From positions 1-33,100 of the forward strand of contig JAISOT010000058.1 in assembly GCA_031275465.1 (NCBI GenBank): a stretch of DNA of 33,100 nucleotides. Direction: 5' to 3'. Positions within the stretch are counted from its first letter, which is position 1. Each line of letters opens with the position of its first letter. Shown piece after piece: positions 25,411-33,100 of the stretch. Both the position numbers and the translations under genes were made by a program. The DNA is from Desulfovibrio sp. GTDB taxonomy: Bacteria; Desulfobacterota; Desulfovibrionia; Desulfovibrionales; Desulfovibrionaceae. The notes beneath the pieces were generated by a model. It had not been told where the DNA came from, ran no database searches, and saw only the letters and a program-made list of their open reading frames with translations.

Positions 25411-27558
25411 CTATGATGTCGAGTCCGTCAATTCGCCGGAAAGAAGCCTCTTCAGGAAAACGCCTCCCTGTTCTGACTTGAGAAAATCAACAAGCGCCTG
25501 CACCACCTTGAGATCATATTTATACGGCTTTGCGGTAAATATGTTTATTGCCTGTTGCGTGTCCAGGGCCGAACGGTAGGAACGAGGCCGCATCAGGGCG
25601 CAAAACGTGTTCGCCACCGCGAGAATTTTCGCGTTCAGGGATATTTGCTCATCCTTCAAGCCGGCGGGATAGCCTGAACCGTCTATGCGCTCATACATCT
25701 GGACGATGGCTTCCAGCACGGGAATGCCAAACTCTATTCCTTCAAGAGCATTGCGGGCATATTCCACATGCTTTTTCAACAGGGCGCGTTCTTCGTCATT
25801 CAGTTTGTCGGATTTGGTCAGCAGCTCCCTCGGCAACTGAATCATGCCAATCTGTGAAAGACTCGCCGCTGTGCGCAATGTCACCAGCGTTACATCGTCG
25901 TTTTTGTCCAAATGATGCGCCAGGGCCACGGCCAGTCTGGCGGTGAACGAGGACTGTCCGCACAGATAGGGATCTACCGCCTCAATGGCGCGCACAAAAA
26001 CGGCCACAGTCTGGGTAATCATGTGCTGCGCGCGCCGTTGCGCCATAACCAGGTCCATGATGTCGTTATAGACGGACACAACGCCCAGAATTACGCCGCT
26101 TTCACTGCAGAAAGGCGAGCAGGAAGTAAGAAAATGCCGTTGCACTCCTTTAATGGGCAGCACTTCCGTAAAACTCGCCATTTTTTTCGACTGATATACG
26201 GCCTGGGTATGCGTAACAAGACTTCTGGCCATGTCCGGAGTCAGATTTCTGTAAGAAAGGCCGGTCAAATCCGGCTGGTTCAATCCCGTCATTTGCACAT
26301 AGCTCTGGTTTGCGTAATAGATGACGCCATTCAGGTCATTGAGAATAATGCCGGCGGAAAGGGCGGAATTTACGCCGTCCATGATCTGTTTTTGCTGGTT
26401 GACCAACTGGTAGAGGTGGCGCATTTCATCGGCAATGGCGCGCTCGCGGCGGCCCAAAGCCCACCACCAGAAGGCCACAAGAATAATGGCGGCAAGGGCT
26501 ACCAAAAGAACGCCGATAATAATCACATTGCGGCGAAAATCGGCATAGTCCTTCTCAATTCTGCCGGCGTCAATCATTTCCGCCGCATACCAGGTCAAGC
26601 CCGGAACAGGCAGGGCAATGGAATACGTCTGGAACTCCTTGCCTGACGCGTCCGGCATGTTACGCAAGCCGAGAGGCAAACCGCGGTCGGCGTCAAGGCG
26701 CCAATCGGGCGGCAGGGTTATCAGTTGCGATTCGCCGGCCGTTTCGGCGACTATCTGCAGATTTTTGTCATGCATCTGCATGACGCACGAATTGAAACGC
26801 CCTTTCTCCCCTCCAGGCCGGGTGACGCTTCTGACTATCTCCGTGACATCGCAGGTGACAAGCAAGGCGGCAACGACGCGCTCGTCGGAGGCAAGGTACA
26901 ACGGCGCCCGCACAGGAAAAACCATATCCATCAGCAAGACGCCGTCCTGCAGGCGCGCGGGCAAAAACACGGGCGTTTTGTTGTCAACTACAGGCGACAA
27001 CAGCCCTTTCTGTTCCTTTGACAAATTTGTCGCGCCGGAAACAGAGATGTACGCTTCCATCTTCCTGTTCAGCAAGCCGACATTCAGATAGGCGTTTTTG
27101 GCCGCAAAGTCCTTCAACTGGCTGAGCATTACGGGCAAACGCGGCAGAATGCGCTCCGTCGCGCCCGGTCCGTGCCCGGCGGAAACTCCGTCAGAGGAAT
27201 TCTCTTCAGAAGGTGATGGGGAATCTGCCTTCTGCTCCGCGGCCAAACGGCGCAATTCCTCGGCGGGGATATTCGCATTGTCGGCCTCGGCGGCAAAAAG
27301 GCGCAACATGTCGAGGGAAGTGAATATTTCCACCTGACCTTTCAACCGCCCGGACCATACGGTGAGATTCGCCACAGCGCTCGCGGCGCGAGAACTCAGA
27401 CCTTGTTCGGTTTCTCTGTAAATGCCTTCCCTGCGCGCGTCCAGAAAAAAATTCGCTCCTGTGACCACGCCCGCCACAATCAGGGCCAGCAGCGCGAGAA
27501 GCGCATAGGCGGCGCGGCTGCGCCTGGAATGTTTTTTATATGTGGAATCCTGTGCCAT
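25411..27558 (-). CDS. Membrane PAS/HD-GYP-type protein with a degenerate catalytic site
   Basis: This 715-residue protein has two membrane segments (about 16-38 and 344-366) around a roughly 300-residue periplasmic sensor, a PAS domain (about 392-500) and a C-terminal HD-GYP-type domain (about 510-700). The HD-GYP metal ligands are mostly gone. GHSxRV reads CGQSS, HDIGK reads SQIGM, HHERWDG reads MYERIDG, and VADVYDAL reads VANTFCAL. One His (KKHVEY) and the GYP loop RIDGSGYPAGL remain. It is therefore probably not a phosphodiesterase but may still bind c-di-GMP. AAGGA lies 6 nt before the ATG at 27558; the frame extends to a TTG at 27582 that I reject. It starts 20 bp after the LapC-type gene and is part of the export operon. 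Confidence 0.88.
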   Translation of the reverse strand: MAQDSTYKKHSRRSRAAYALLALLALIVAGVVTGANFFLDARREGIYRETEQGLSSRAASAVANLTVWSGRLKGQVEIFTSLDMLRLFAAEADNANIPAEELRRLAAEQKADSPSPSEENSSDGVSAGHGPGATERILPRLPVMLSQLKDFAAKNAYLNVGLLNRKMEAYISVSGATNLSKEQKGLLSPVVDNKTPVFLPARLQDGVLLMDMVFPVRAPLYLASDERVVAALLVTCDVTEIVRSVTRPGGEKGRFNSCVMQMHDKNLQIVAETAGESQLITLPPDWRLDADRGLPLGLRNMPDASGKEFQTYSIALPVPGLTWYAAEMIDAGRIEKDYADFRRNVIIIGVLLVALAAIILVAFWWWALGRRERAIADEMRHLYQLVNQQKQIMDGVNSALSAGIILNDLNGVIYYANQSYVQMTGLNQPDLTGLSYRNLTPDMARSLVTHTQAVYQSKKMASFTEVLPIKGVQRHFLTSCSPFCSESGVILGVVSVYNDIMDLVMAQRRAQHMITQTVAVFVRAIEAVDPYLCGQSSFTARLAVALAHHLDKNDDVTLVTLRTAASLSQIGMIQLPRELLTKSDKLNDEERALLKKHVEYARNALEGIEFGIPVLEAIVQMYERIDGSGYPAGLKDEQISLNAKILAVANTFCALMRPRSYRSALDTQQAINIFTAKPYKYDLKVVQALVDFLKSEQGGVFLKRLLSGELTDSTS

Positions 27559-27578
27559 ACAATTTCCTTGCGGTCTGT

Positions 27579-29441
27579 TCAACGTTCCCTGAGGGCATTT
27601 TGCTTGGCTTTAAGGATGGGCTTGAGCAAATAGTCAAGCACTGTCTTCTTGCCGATCATAATATCCGTAGTCACCATCATGCCGGGAATGATGGGCAGCA
27701 CTTCGTTGTGGTAAACGATGGATGTTTTTTGCGTGCGCACTTTTACCAGATAATGATAGTTGCCTCTCTTGTCTTCAATGGTGTCCGCGCTGATGGATTC
27801 AAGTTTTCCTTCAAGGCCGCCGTAGATGGAAAAATCATAGGCGGAAATTTTAACCATCACATCCTGCCCTGGACGCAAGAAGGCCACATCCTTGGGAATC
27901 ACCCTGGCTTCCACGAGCAGTGTGTCGTCAAGAGGCACAATATCCATAATGGGTTCGCCGGGTTTCACAACGCCGCCAACCGTATTGATGTATATCTGCT
28001 TTACCGTGCCGCGCACGGGAGTGCGCAGTTCGGTTCGCGTAACGCGATCGCTGCCCGCTGAAAGCGTTTCGCGCAGGGAGTTCAGTTCCTGGCGGCGCTT
28101 GTTTATTTCATCGGTAATGGCTGTATTCTGCTCCGCCCTGCGGGAAGCGATGCGCTGCACAAACTCGTCCGCGGCCGCCTGGGCTTTGGGGATGCTTGCC
28201 GCAAGCATGTCTATCTGCCCCTGCAACTCCACAACCTTTTGCTGCAACCCCAGATATTCCATGCGGGAGAAATTGTTGCGCAAAAGAAGCGAATAGGCCG
28301 TGTCGCGCTGCTCAATGGAAATGGCAAGGCTGCGGTCAAGCTGGTTCTTCCTTGCGATCTGCTCTCCCAGGTCATGTTGCCGCTGCTCATACTGCGCCTT
28401 CAGCACGTCAAGTTCCGCATTGAGCTTTTCCTGACGCGAGCGCCAGGCGTTTTCCTGGTCGCCCACAATCTGGCGCGCCCGCTCTACGGTATTTGCGTCC
28501 ACGGGTTGTCCGATAAGCTGGCCGACCCATGCCCCCAGATCCGCGGGAAAAAGCGGTTGCTGATTTTTGAGTTCGCTTTCGAGGCGCATGATGGCAAGGC
28601 TGTTTTCCATGGCCTTGCTCATGGCGTCACGGTAGGAGCTTTCCGCCATTTCGTTGTCAAGCTGGGCCAGGATATCGCCCTTCTCCACAATCTGCCCTTC
28701 ACGCACAAGCACCGCGCGCAGAATGCCGCCTTCCAGATTCTGTATGGTCTGCGTGCGTTGCGAACCCACCACCTGTCCTTCCGCATGGGTAACTTCATCT
28801 ATGTCTGCCAGCGCCGCCCAGATGATCAACAGCAACAACATGGCTGCCACTGTCACGGAAAGGGCGCGCACCCCGAAACGCGGGCGGCGCGCAAGGGCCG
28901 CGTCCACCTCGTTGGCGAACTGAATGTCGTCAGGCGTAAGACCGCGCAGCGGCGCGTCCATGGCCGCGAACAAGCCCGCGTTGCCCTGGGGCGGCCCGCC
29001 GCCGGGGGCGGCTGGCGCCTGCCCGCGCTGGCCGAGGGAGTTTTCCACAGACTGCAGGAAATTTCTGTCCGGTTTTTGCTCAAGCTCGCCGCCCAAAAAC
29101 AGATCCCGCAGAAAACGCCAGGGCCCGCTGCCCTCTTTTTTTTCCTTGACAGATGCCTCGCCGAGAGGGCGCATAGCGGCCGGGCCGAGCGTCTGGCCTG
29201 AAGAAGCAGACGCGTCCCCGTCATCGGCATAGCGCTTTTTGTCCAGCATGGCCGCAAAAAACTGGTTTACGCCATCCCCCGGCATGCCCGGCATATTGGG
29301 CAATTCATTGTCATTCTTGGCGGAATCGGAGCGCTTTGCGCCAGTCAAGGCCGATTGCGGGTCGGAAGGCGGCGCTGCCCCCTGGCCCGGCACGGACACG
29401 GCGGAAGACCGGGATGCGCTTTTTCTGGAAGTCAGATCCAT
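27579..29441 (-). CDS. Type I secretion periplasmic adaptor (HlyD/LapC family)
   Basis: This 620-residue membrane fusion protein has its single membrane segment at about residues 192-212 (VTVAAMLLLLIIWAALADID). Beyond it come the lipoyl half-motifs (AEGQVVGSQRTQTIQNLEGGIL and RTPVRGTVKQI) and a long periplasmic coiled coil (about 270-450). The C-terminal beta domain contains GQDVMVKISAYDFSIYGG and PGMMVTTDIMIGKKTVLDYLLKPI, typical of HlyD/LapC. It bridges the ABC exporter to a TolC-type channel. The 190-residue cytoplasmic N-terminus, rich in Pro, Gly, Ala and Ser, is much longer than in HlyD and looks disordered. GGAAG, overlapping the exporter's last codons, lies 6 nt before the ATG, and only 3 bp separate the two genes. 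Confidence 0.94.
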   Translation of the reverse strand: MDLTSRKSASRSSAVSVPGQGAAPPSDPQSALTGAKRSDSAKNDNELPNMPGMPGDGVNQFFAAMLDKKRYADDGDASASSGQTLGPAAMRPLGEASVKEKKEGSGPWRFLRDLFLGGELEQKPDRNFLQSVENSLGQRGQAPAAPGGGPPQGNAGLFAAMDAPLRGLTPDDIQFANEVDAALARRPRFGVRALSVTVAAMLLLLIIWAALADIDEVTHAEGQVVGSQRTQTIQNLEGGILRAVLVREGQIVEKGDILAQLDNEMAESSYRDAMSKAMENSLAIMRLESELKNQQPLFPADLGAWVGQLIGQPVDANTVERARQIVGDQENAWRSRQEKLNAELDVLKAQYEQRQHDLGEQIARKNQLDRSLAISIEQRDTAYSLLLRNNFSRMEYLGLQQKVVELQGQIDMLAASIPKAQAAADEFVQRIASRRAEQNTAITDEINKRRQELNSLRETLSAGSDRVTRTELRTPVRGTVKQIYINTVGGVVKPGEPIMDIVPLDDTLLVEARVIPKDVAFLRPGQDVMVKISAYDFSIYGGLEGKLESISADTIEDKRGNYHYLVKVRTQKTSIVYHNEVLPIIPGMMVTTDIMIGKKTVLDYLLKPILKAKQNALRER

Positions 29442-29444
29442 ATA

Positions 29445-31802
29445 TCACTTCCCCGAGGGTTTCGGGGCCGCGGGCGCTGCGCCTACAGCGGCCATGCTTT
29501 GCCTGGAGCGCTCGCGAAGGCGTTGCAAAACCTTGTCGCGCGGCCCGTCCATTTTGATCTGTCCGTTCTCCATAACGATCAGGCGTTCCACGATGCGCAG
29601 CATGGAAAGCCGGTGGGTGACAAGCACGACGGTTCTGCCTTCCATAATGGTCTGCAGGCGCTTTTGCAGCATGAGTTCCGAATCGGTATCCATATTGCTG
29701 GTGGGCTCGTCCAGAATCAATACCTCAGGGTCACGCACCAGCGCGCGGGCCAGAGCCACCGATTGCCGCTGCCCTCCGGAAAGCGCTTTGCCCTGCTCGC
29801 CGACCTGCGCGGCAAAACCGGCCGGGTTGTTGCGCAAAAAATCGGTAACCCCGGCCAGCGCCGCGGCGCGCAGAACCAGATGATCGTTGATGGTGGGATC
29901 CCCAAGAGCGATGTTGTCCCGGATACTGCCGTAAAACAGGGTGATATCCTGCGGCAGAACGCCAACGCGCCCGCGCAAATCAGAGCTGGGAATCTGGCGA
30001 ATGTCCACATCGCCGAATTTGACGGCCCCTTCCTTGGGTTGATAAAGACCTATCAGCAGCCTGGAGAGAGTGCTTTTTCCGGAACCCATGGGGCCGATCA
30101 CGCCGACGCGCTCACCCTGCTCAATGTGCAGTGAAACGCGGTCAAGCGCCAGCCTCTCGGAACCCGGATAGGCAAAGGAAACTTCTTCCAGGGTAAACGA
30201 CGGACGCAGCATTCCAAAATCCATGCAGCTCCGTTCCACCTGGTTTTCCGAAGGCAGTTCCATAAGCATGTCGAGCGCTTGCAGCGTCACCCGGGAATTC
30301 TGTATGCGCGTGAGAAGGGAAGCCATCTGCAGGAGCGGGGCCATGGTCCGGCCGACAAGAATGTTGGCGCCGATAAGGGCGCCCATCGTCATCTCGCCGT
30401 CATTGATGCGGTATACGCCCCACACGATCATGGCCACGGTTACGATTTGCGTTATAAGCATGGATGCCGTGATGGCCATGTTGTTGTATTTGCGCGCCTC
30501 GCTGTTTGACTTTGCCGAAAGACCCACCACCGATTCCCAGAGGCGCTGCATACGGCTTTCGGCCATGCAGGATTTCAGCGTCTCCAGGCCGGCGACGATT
30601 TCGACAAGCAGAGCGTTTTTTTGCATATTCTGCTTGTAACTTGTCTCGGCGCACTGTTTGGACCGATACTGCAAAAAGACCCCCACCCCCACAAGCAGGG
30701 GAATGGCGCCGAGCGGCAGAAATACCAGCGGGCCGCCGATGAAGACGATAAGCAGAAGAAAGATAACCAGGAAAGGCAGGTCGATACACGCGAGCAGGCT
30801 GGATGAGCTGAAAAATTCACGCAGTTGCTCAAACTCGCGAAGGTTGTTGACAAGCGCTCCGGTAGATTCAGGCTTGGCGTCAAGACGCATGGAAAGAACT
30901 TTTTCGACCAGGGTGCTGGAAAGCACAATATCCGCGTTGCGTCCCGCAAGATCGACAAAATGGGTACGTAGCGACGAGAGCAAAAAATTGAACAGGTAGA
31001 TAATGGCTATGCCCGTGGCCAGCACCCACAATGAATCAAGCGCGGCAGGTCCGTTGGGCACGACGCGGTCATACACGTTCATGGTAAAAAGCGGGCTGGC
31101 CACGGCAATCAGGTTGATCACCACGCTGGCCAGAGCCACGTGCCGGTAAATGGGGGCGTAATAACGCAACACATCCCAGAACCAGCGCTTTCCCCTGGAA
31201 AGCACAAGTTTTTCCGCGCGATCGTCAGGAGCGGCCTGTACGGCGGCAAAGAGCGCATAGCCGGAATAATCGGCCCTGATGGTTTCAAGCGGCACAACCT
31301 GCGCCGTCTCGTTCGTTTCCGGGAAAATGACTTCCGCCGAATCCCCCCTTATGGAGGTAAGCACGCAGCAGCGGTCCCTGGTGAGCAACAAAATGCAGGG
31401 CAGAACCGGCTCAGGTATGTCCTCCAGAGCGGGCTTGTAAACAATCCGGCCGGACAGACCCGCTTTTCGCGCCGCGCGCAGGCATGCCTGGGGCGTGACA
31501 TTGCTGCCGGTAAGGCCCGCCATAAGGTACTGCGGCGAAACGATCTTGCCGCGCAAGCGCAGCAGGACAGCCAGACTTCGCAACAGGCCGGGCATGAAAT
31601 CCACGTCTGAAGGTCGCAACGGCCCTGTGGATTTGCCCGCTCCAGCCGGAGGAGAAGAAGACGACGGCGCGACAGGCCCCGCGGCAGCGCCGCTGAGGGC
31701 GGGAACCTTCTCATTTCCCTCTGCCGTTGTTTCCCGGGCGGATGACGCCTGACTCGCGTCGGGAAAAGCACCATCGGGAGATATCGGGCTGATCTTTTCC
31801 AT
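29445..31802 (-). CDS. Type I secretion ABC exporter (LapB family)
   Basis: This 785-residue protein is a fused exporter. Residues 1-65 are a Ser/Ala/Pro-rich leader. About 66-190 form a C39 peptidase-like domain without the catalytic Cys (FMPGLLRSLAVLLRLRGKIVS), a feature of exporters of large RTX-type adhesins. The membrane domain spans about 215-510. The ATPase has Walker A GPMGSGKST (about 570-578), signature LSGGQRQS (674) and Walker B VLILDEP (694). The layout matches LapB/HlyB-class exporters of proteins with C-terminal secretion signals. GGAA lies 6 nt before the ATG at 31802; an in-frame start at 31934 would add 44 residues from promoter sequence and is rejected. No RTX substrate gene is in the window. 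Confidence 0.94.
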   Translation of the reverse strand: MEKISPISPDGAFPDASQASSARETTAEGNEKVPALSGAAAGPVAPSSSSPPAGAGKSTGPLRPSDVDFMPGLLRSLAVLLRLRGKIVSPQYLMAGLTGSNVTPQACLRAARKAGLSGRIVYKPALEDIPEPVLPCILLLTRDRCCVLTSIRGDSAEVIFPETNETAQVVPLETIRADYSGYALFAAVQAAPDDRAEKLVLSRGKRWFWDVLRYYAPIYRHVALASVVINLIAVASPLFTMNVYDRVVPNGPAALDSLWVLATGIAIIYLFNFLLSSLRTHFVDLAGRNADIVLSSTLVEKVLSMRLDAKPESTGALVNNLREFEQLREFFSSSSLLACIDLPFLVIFLLLIVFIGGPLVFLPLGAIPLLVGVGVFLQYRSKQCAETSYKQNMQKNALLVEIVAGLETLKSCMAESRMQRLWESVVGLSAKSNSEARKYNNMAITASMLITQIVTVAMIVWGVYRINDGEMTMGALIGANILVGRTMAPLLQMASLLTRIQNSRVTLQALDMLMELPSENQVERSCMDFGMLRPSFTLEEVSFAYPGSERLALDRVSLHIEQGERVGVIGPMGSGKSTLSRLLIGLYQPKEGAVKFGDVDIRQIPSSDLRGRVGVLPQDITLFYGSIRDNIALGDPTINDHLVLRAAALAGVTDFLRNNPAGFAAQVGEQGKALSGGQRQSVALARALVRDPEVLILDEPTSNMDTDSELMLQKRLQTIMEGRTVVLVTHRLSMLRIVERLIVMENGQIKMDGPRDKVLQRLRERSRQSMAAVGAAPAAPKPSGK

Positions 31803-31899
31803 GTAATTTCCAGCAAATAAGTATATAAACCTTTCGCAAGGCACGGGGTTGCCGGTATGCCGGACAGCTCCGGGCGTTGCCGCAATGACGCGGCTCTCA

Positions 31900-31929
31900 G
31901 TTATACTGTTATACCAATAAAAAAAACAA
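31900..31929 (-). promoter_or_regulatory. Candidate promoter of the type I secretion operon
   Basis: On the minus strand TATAAC occurs twice within GTATAACAGTATAAC. The downstream copy pairs with TTGTTT across an 18-bp spacer. The start point would lie near 31893, leaving a leader of about 90 nt before the exporter ATG. A run of eight T residues lies between the elements. Confidence 0.4.
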
Positions 31930-31945
31930 TTCAAGTCATTTCAAG

Positions 31946-31964
31946 CGGCGCGCATTCCGCGCCG
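31946..31964. other. GC-rich stem-loop in the divergent region
   Basis: CGGCGCG and CGCGCCG form a perfect 7-bp stem with a 5-nt loop. It lies just upstream of the candidate exporter promoter. It has no U-tract directly beside it, so its role (protein binding site or leftover terminator) is open. Confidence 0.3.
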
Positions 31965-32204
31965 CGCGTTCTTCGCCGGGAGCGACAGTCGCGCCAGGAA
32001 CGCTTGCGGGCCAGGTCGATTCGCTGTGAACGCGGCAACCTTCATACGGCATGCCTGGAGCATCTGAATATCCTGCAGGACGGTCTGGTCTGCCCGCGCG
32101 GCCCGCGCCACTTCTTCACGGCGATTTGCCGAGTCGGGCATACGCATCCCGCAGCTTGGGCGCGATGCCGGGAACGTGTCTGATGCCTTGAGGATTCCAG
32201 GCGA

Positions 32205-32232
32205 TTGACTTGACATTCAATTCCATTAAAAT
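32205..32232 (+). promoter_or_regulatory. Candidate promoter of tssA
   Basis: TTGACT, a 16-bp spacer and TAAAAT (5 of 6 to the -10 consensus) lie 52 bp upstream of the tssA ATG. This is the best sigma-70-type match in the gap on the plus strand. Confidence 0.45.
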
Positions 32233-32284
32233 CACACTGGTAAGACAGTTCGTAGGGCTTATCAACAGGGTATATTTGCGGGGT

Positions 32285-33100
32285 ATGTCTGTGGACGCGA
32301 CATTTGTTGACCTGTGCATGCATCCCATAACCGGCGAAAAACCGGCCGGCGAAGACGCGCGCTATGCTCCCGAATACGCCGGCGTCCTTGCCGAGATAGA
32401 AAAACTCAGCTTTTCCGGCCAGGGGGACACCCCGTCCTGGCCCGTTGTCGAGAAACTGGGCATCTCCATTCTCACCGCCAAATCCAAAGATATACTGATT
32501 GCCTCCTATCTGGCCGTGGCCCTGTGGCACAACAAAGGGCTGGAAGGCATGCTGGCGGGGATACGCCTGCTTTCAGGGCTGCTCGACGCTTTCTGGGAGA
32601 CGGCCTGGCCCTCGCTCAAGCGCATGCGCGCCCGCGTGAACGCTTTTGACTGGTGGCACGAACGCACCCATGCCTTTATTCAGGAACAGGCCGCGGAAAA
32701 CGTGATCATTGCCGCCGAGATGCAACAAGACCTGCTGGATGCCCTTGCCGCGCTGAATGCGCGCGTAAGCTCCCTCTTGCCGGACGCCGCGCCGATGCAG
32801 GATCTGATAGTCGGCGTCCGGCGTCTGTCCGCGCAGTCTCCGCAAGAGCAGCACTCGCCGGAGGCCGCGCCGCCTTCCGGACAAAACCGGATTTCCGCCG
32901 CGCGGCCAGCGCCTCCCCATTCCCCAACGCCGGACAAGGCGGCCTCCGATGACCCCTCCGTCCTGCGCCGGCGATTTACGGCAGCGGCGCAGAGCTATCT
33001 GGCTGTCGCCAGGCGCGCCGGACCGACGGACGCCAACCTGTGGCGGCTTAACCGCCTCATCCTGTGGGGGGGCATCAACGCCCCGCCCGAAGCGGAAAAC
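32285..33100 (+). CDS. tssA: Type VI secretion protein TssA, N-terminal part, runs off the right edge
   Basis: The frame is open for 272 codons to the window edge, so its C-terminus is unseen. The N-terminal ImpA_N domain is clear: HPITGEKPAGEDARYAPEY near residue 13 is the family opening, followed by SKDILIASYLAVALWHNKGLEGMLAG and FWETAWPSLKRMRARVNAFDWW. After a Pro-rich linker (about residues 195-225), a second helical part begins (RRRFTAAAQSYL...ANLWRLNRLILW), as in VasJ-type TssA. TssA helps to position the baseplate and polymerise or cap the TssBC sheath. The ribosome site is poor (GGGG only 1 nt before the ATG). It is probably the first gene of a type VI cluster lying to the right. Confidence 0.9.
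   Translation, partial: MSVDATFVDLCMHPITGEKPAGEDARYAPEYAGVLAEIEKLSFSGQGDTPSWPVVEKLGISILTAKSKDILIASYLAVALWHNKGLEGMLAGIRLLSGLLDAFWETAWPSLKRMRARVNAFDWWHERTHAFIQEQAAENVIIAAEMQQDLLDALAALNARVSSLLPDAAPMQDLIVGVRRLSAQSPQEQHSPEAAPPSGQNRISAARPAPPHSPTPDKAASDDPSVLRRRFTAAAQSYLAVARRAGPTDANLWRLNRLILWGGINAPPEAEN

Larger units (their letters stand above)
31803..32284. other. Divergent control region between the type I exporter operon and tssA
   Basis: This 482-bp gap separates two secretion systems transcribed in opposite directions. It holds candidate promoters for each (31900-31929 minus, 32205-32232 plus) and a GC-rich stem-loop (31946-31964). The intervening stretch, about 31965-32200, is GC-rich with open frames on both strands that resemble no protein I know. 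I call none of them a gene. Confidence 0.6.

Noticed and set aside
31857-32216. Open frames on both strands in the divergent secretion-gene region
   Set aside because: They are Arg/Cys-rich with no recognisable motif or ribosome site, overlap each other on opposite strands, and are typical of chance frames in GC-rich DNA.
1-33100. CRISPR array, tRNA, rRNA, insertion sequence or prophage remains
   Set aside because: I saw no regularly spaced repeats, tRNA-like segments, transposase or integrase sequence, or terminal inverted repeats by eye.

Overview
The window looks like a chromosomal segment from a moderately GC-rich Gram-negative bacterium, most likely a deltaproteobacterium of the Desulfovibrio group. 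This rests on gene content and order (rpoN-hpf-rapZ-mannose-type EIIA, a TolC/RNase J pair, a LapB/LapC type I exporter, a TssA gene) and on remembered protein similarity, not on a search. There are 20 supported protein genes, two of them cut by the window edges. I see no rRNA, tRNA, CRISPR array or insertion sequence.

Layout. (1) 1-2501, minus: a periplasmic sugar/AI-2-type binding protein followed by a membrane histidine kinase that runs off the left edge, with no transporter genes beside them, which suggests a sensory pair. (2) 2937-6185, plus: the ribosome-associated ABC-F ATPase EttA and a secreted DUF4139 protein. (3) 6260-20777, minus: a long head-to-tail series. Read in the transcribed direction it is a methyltransferase, a membrane protein overlapping radA, radA, a CYTH protein, clpS, clpA, nadK, a DUF89-like protein, gatB, rpoN, hpf, rapZ and a mannose-type EIIA. 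(4) 21025-24131, plus: a TolC-family outer-membrane channel and RNase J. (5) 24142-31802, minus: a type I secretion operon with a LapB-type ABC exporter, a LapC/HlyD-type adaptor, a membrane PAS/HD-GYP protein and a glycosyltransferase. (6) 32285 to the right edge, plus: TssA of a type VI secretion system, divergent from the type I operon across a 482-bp control region.

How the parts work together. The minus-strand series joins housekeeping functions: ClpS/ClpA protein turnover, GatB amidotransferase, NADP synthesis, and the sigma-54/ribosome hibernation/RapZ regulatory block. In that last block ptsN is missing from its usual place, and the EIIA protein has Tyr where the phosphorylated His should be, so the phosphorelay seems rewired or lost. 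The type I operon carries an HD-GYP protein that has lost nearly all metal-binding residues of a c-di-GMP phosphodiesterase but keeps the GYP loop. It resembles LapD in logic (a dead enzyme used as a c-di-GMP receptor next to a LapBC exporter) but is built on a different fold. These two degenerate proteins are the most interesting parts of the window.
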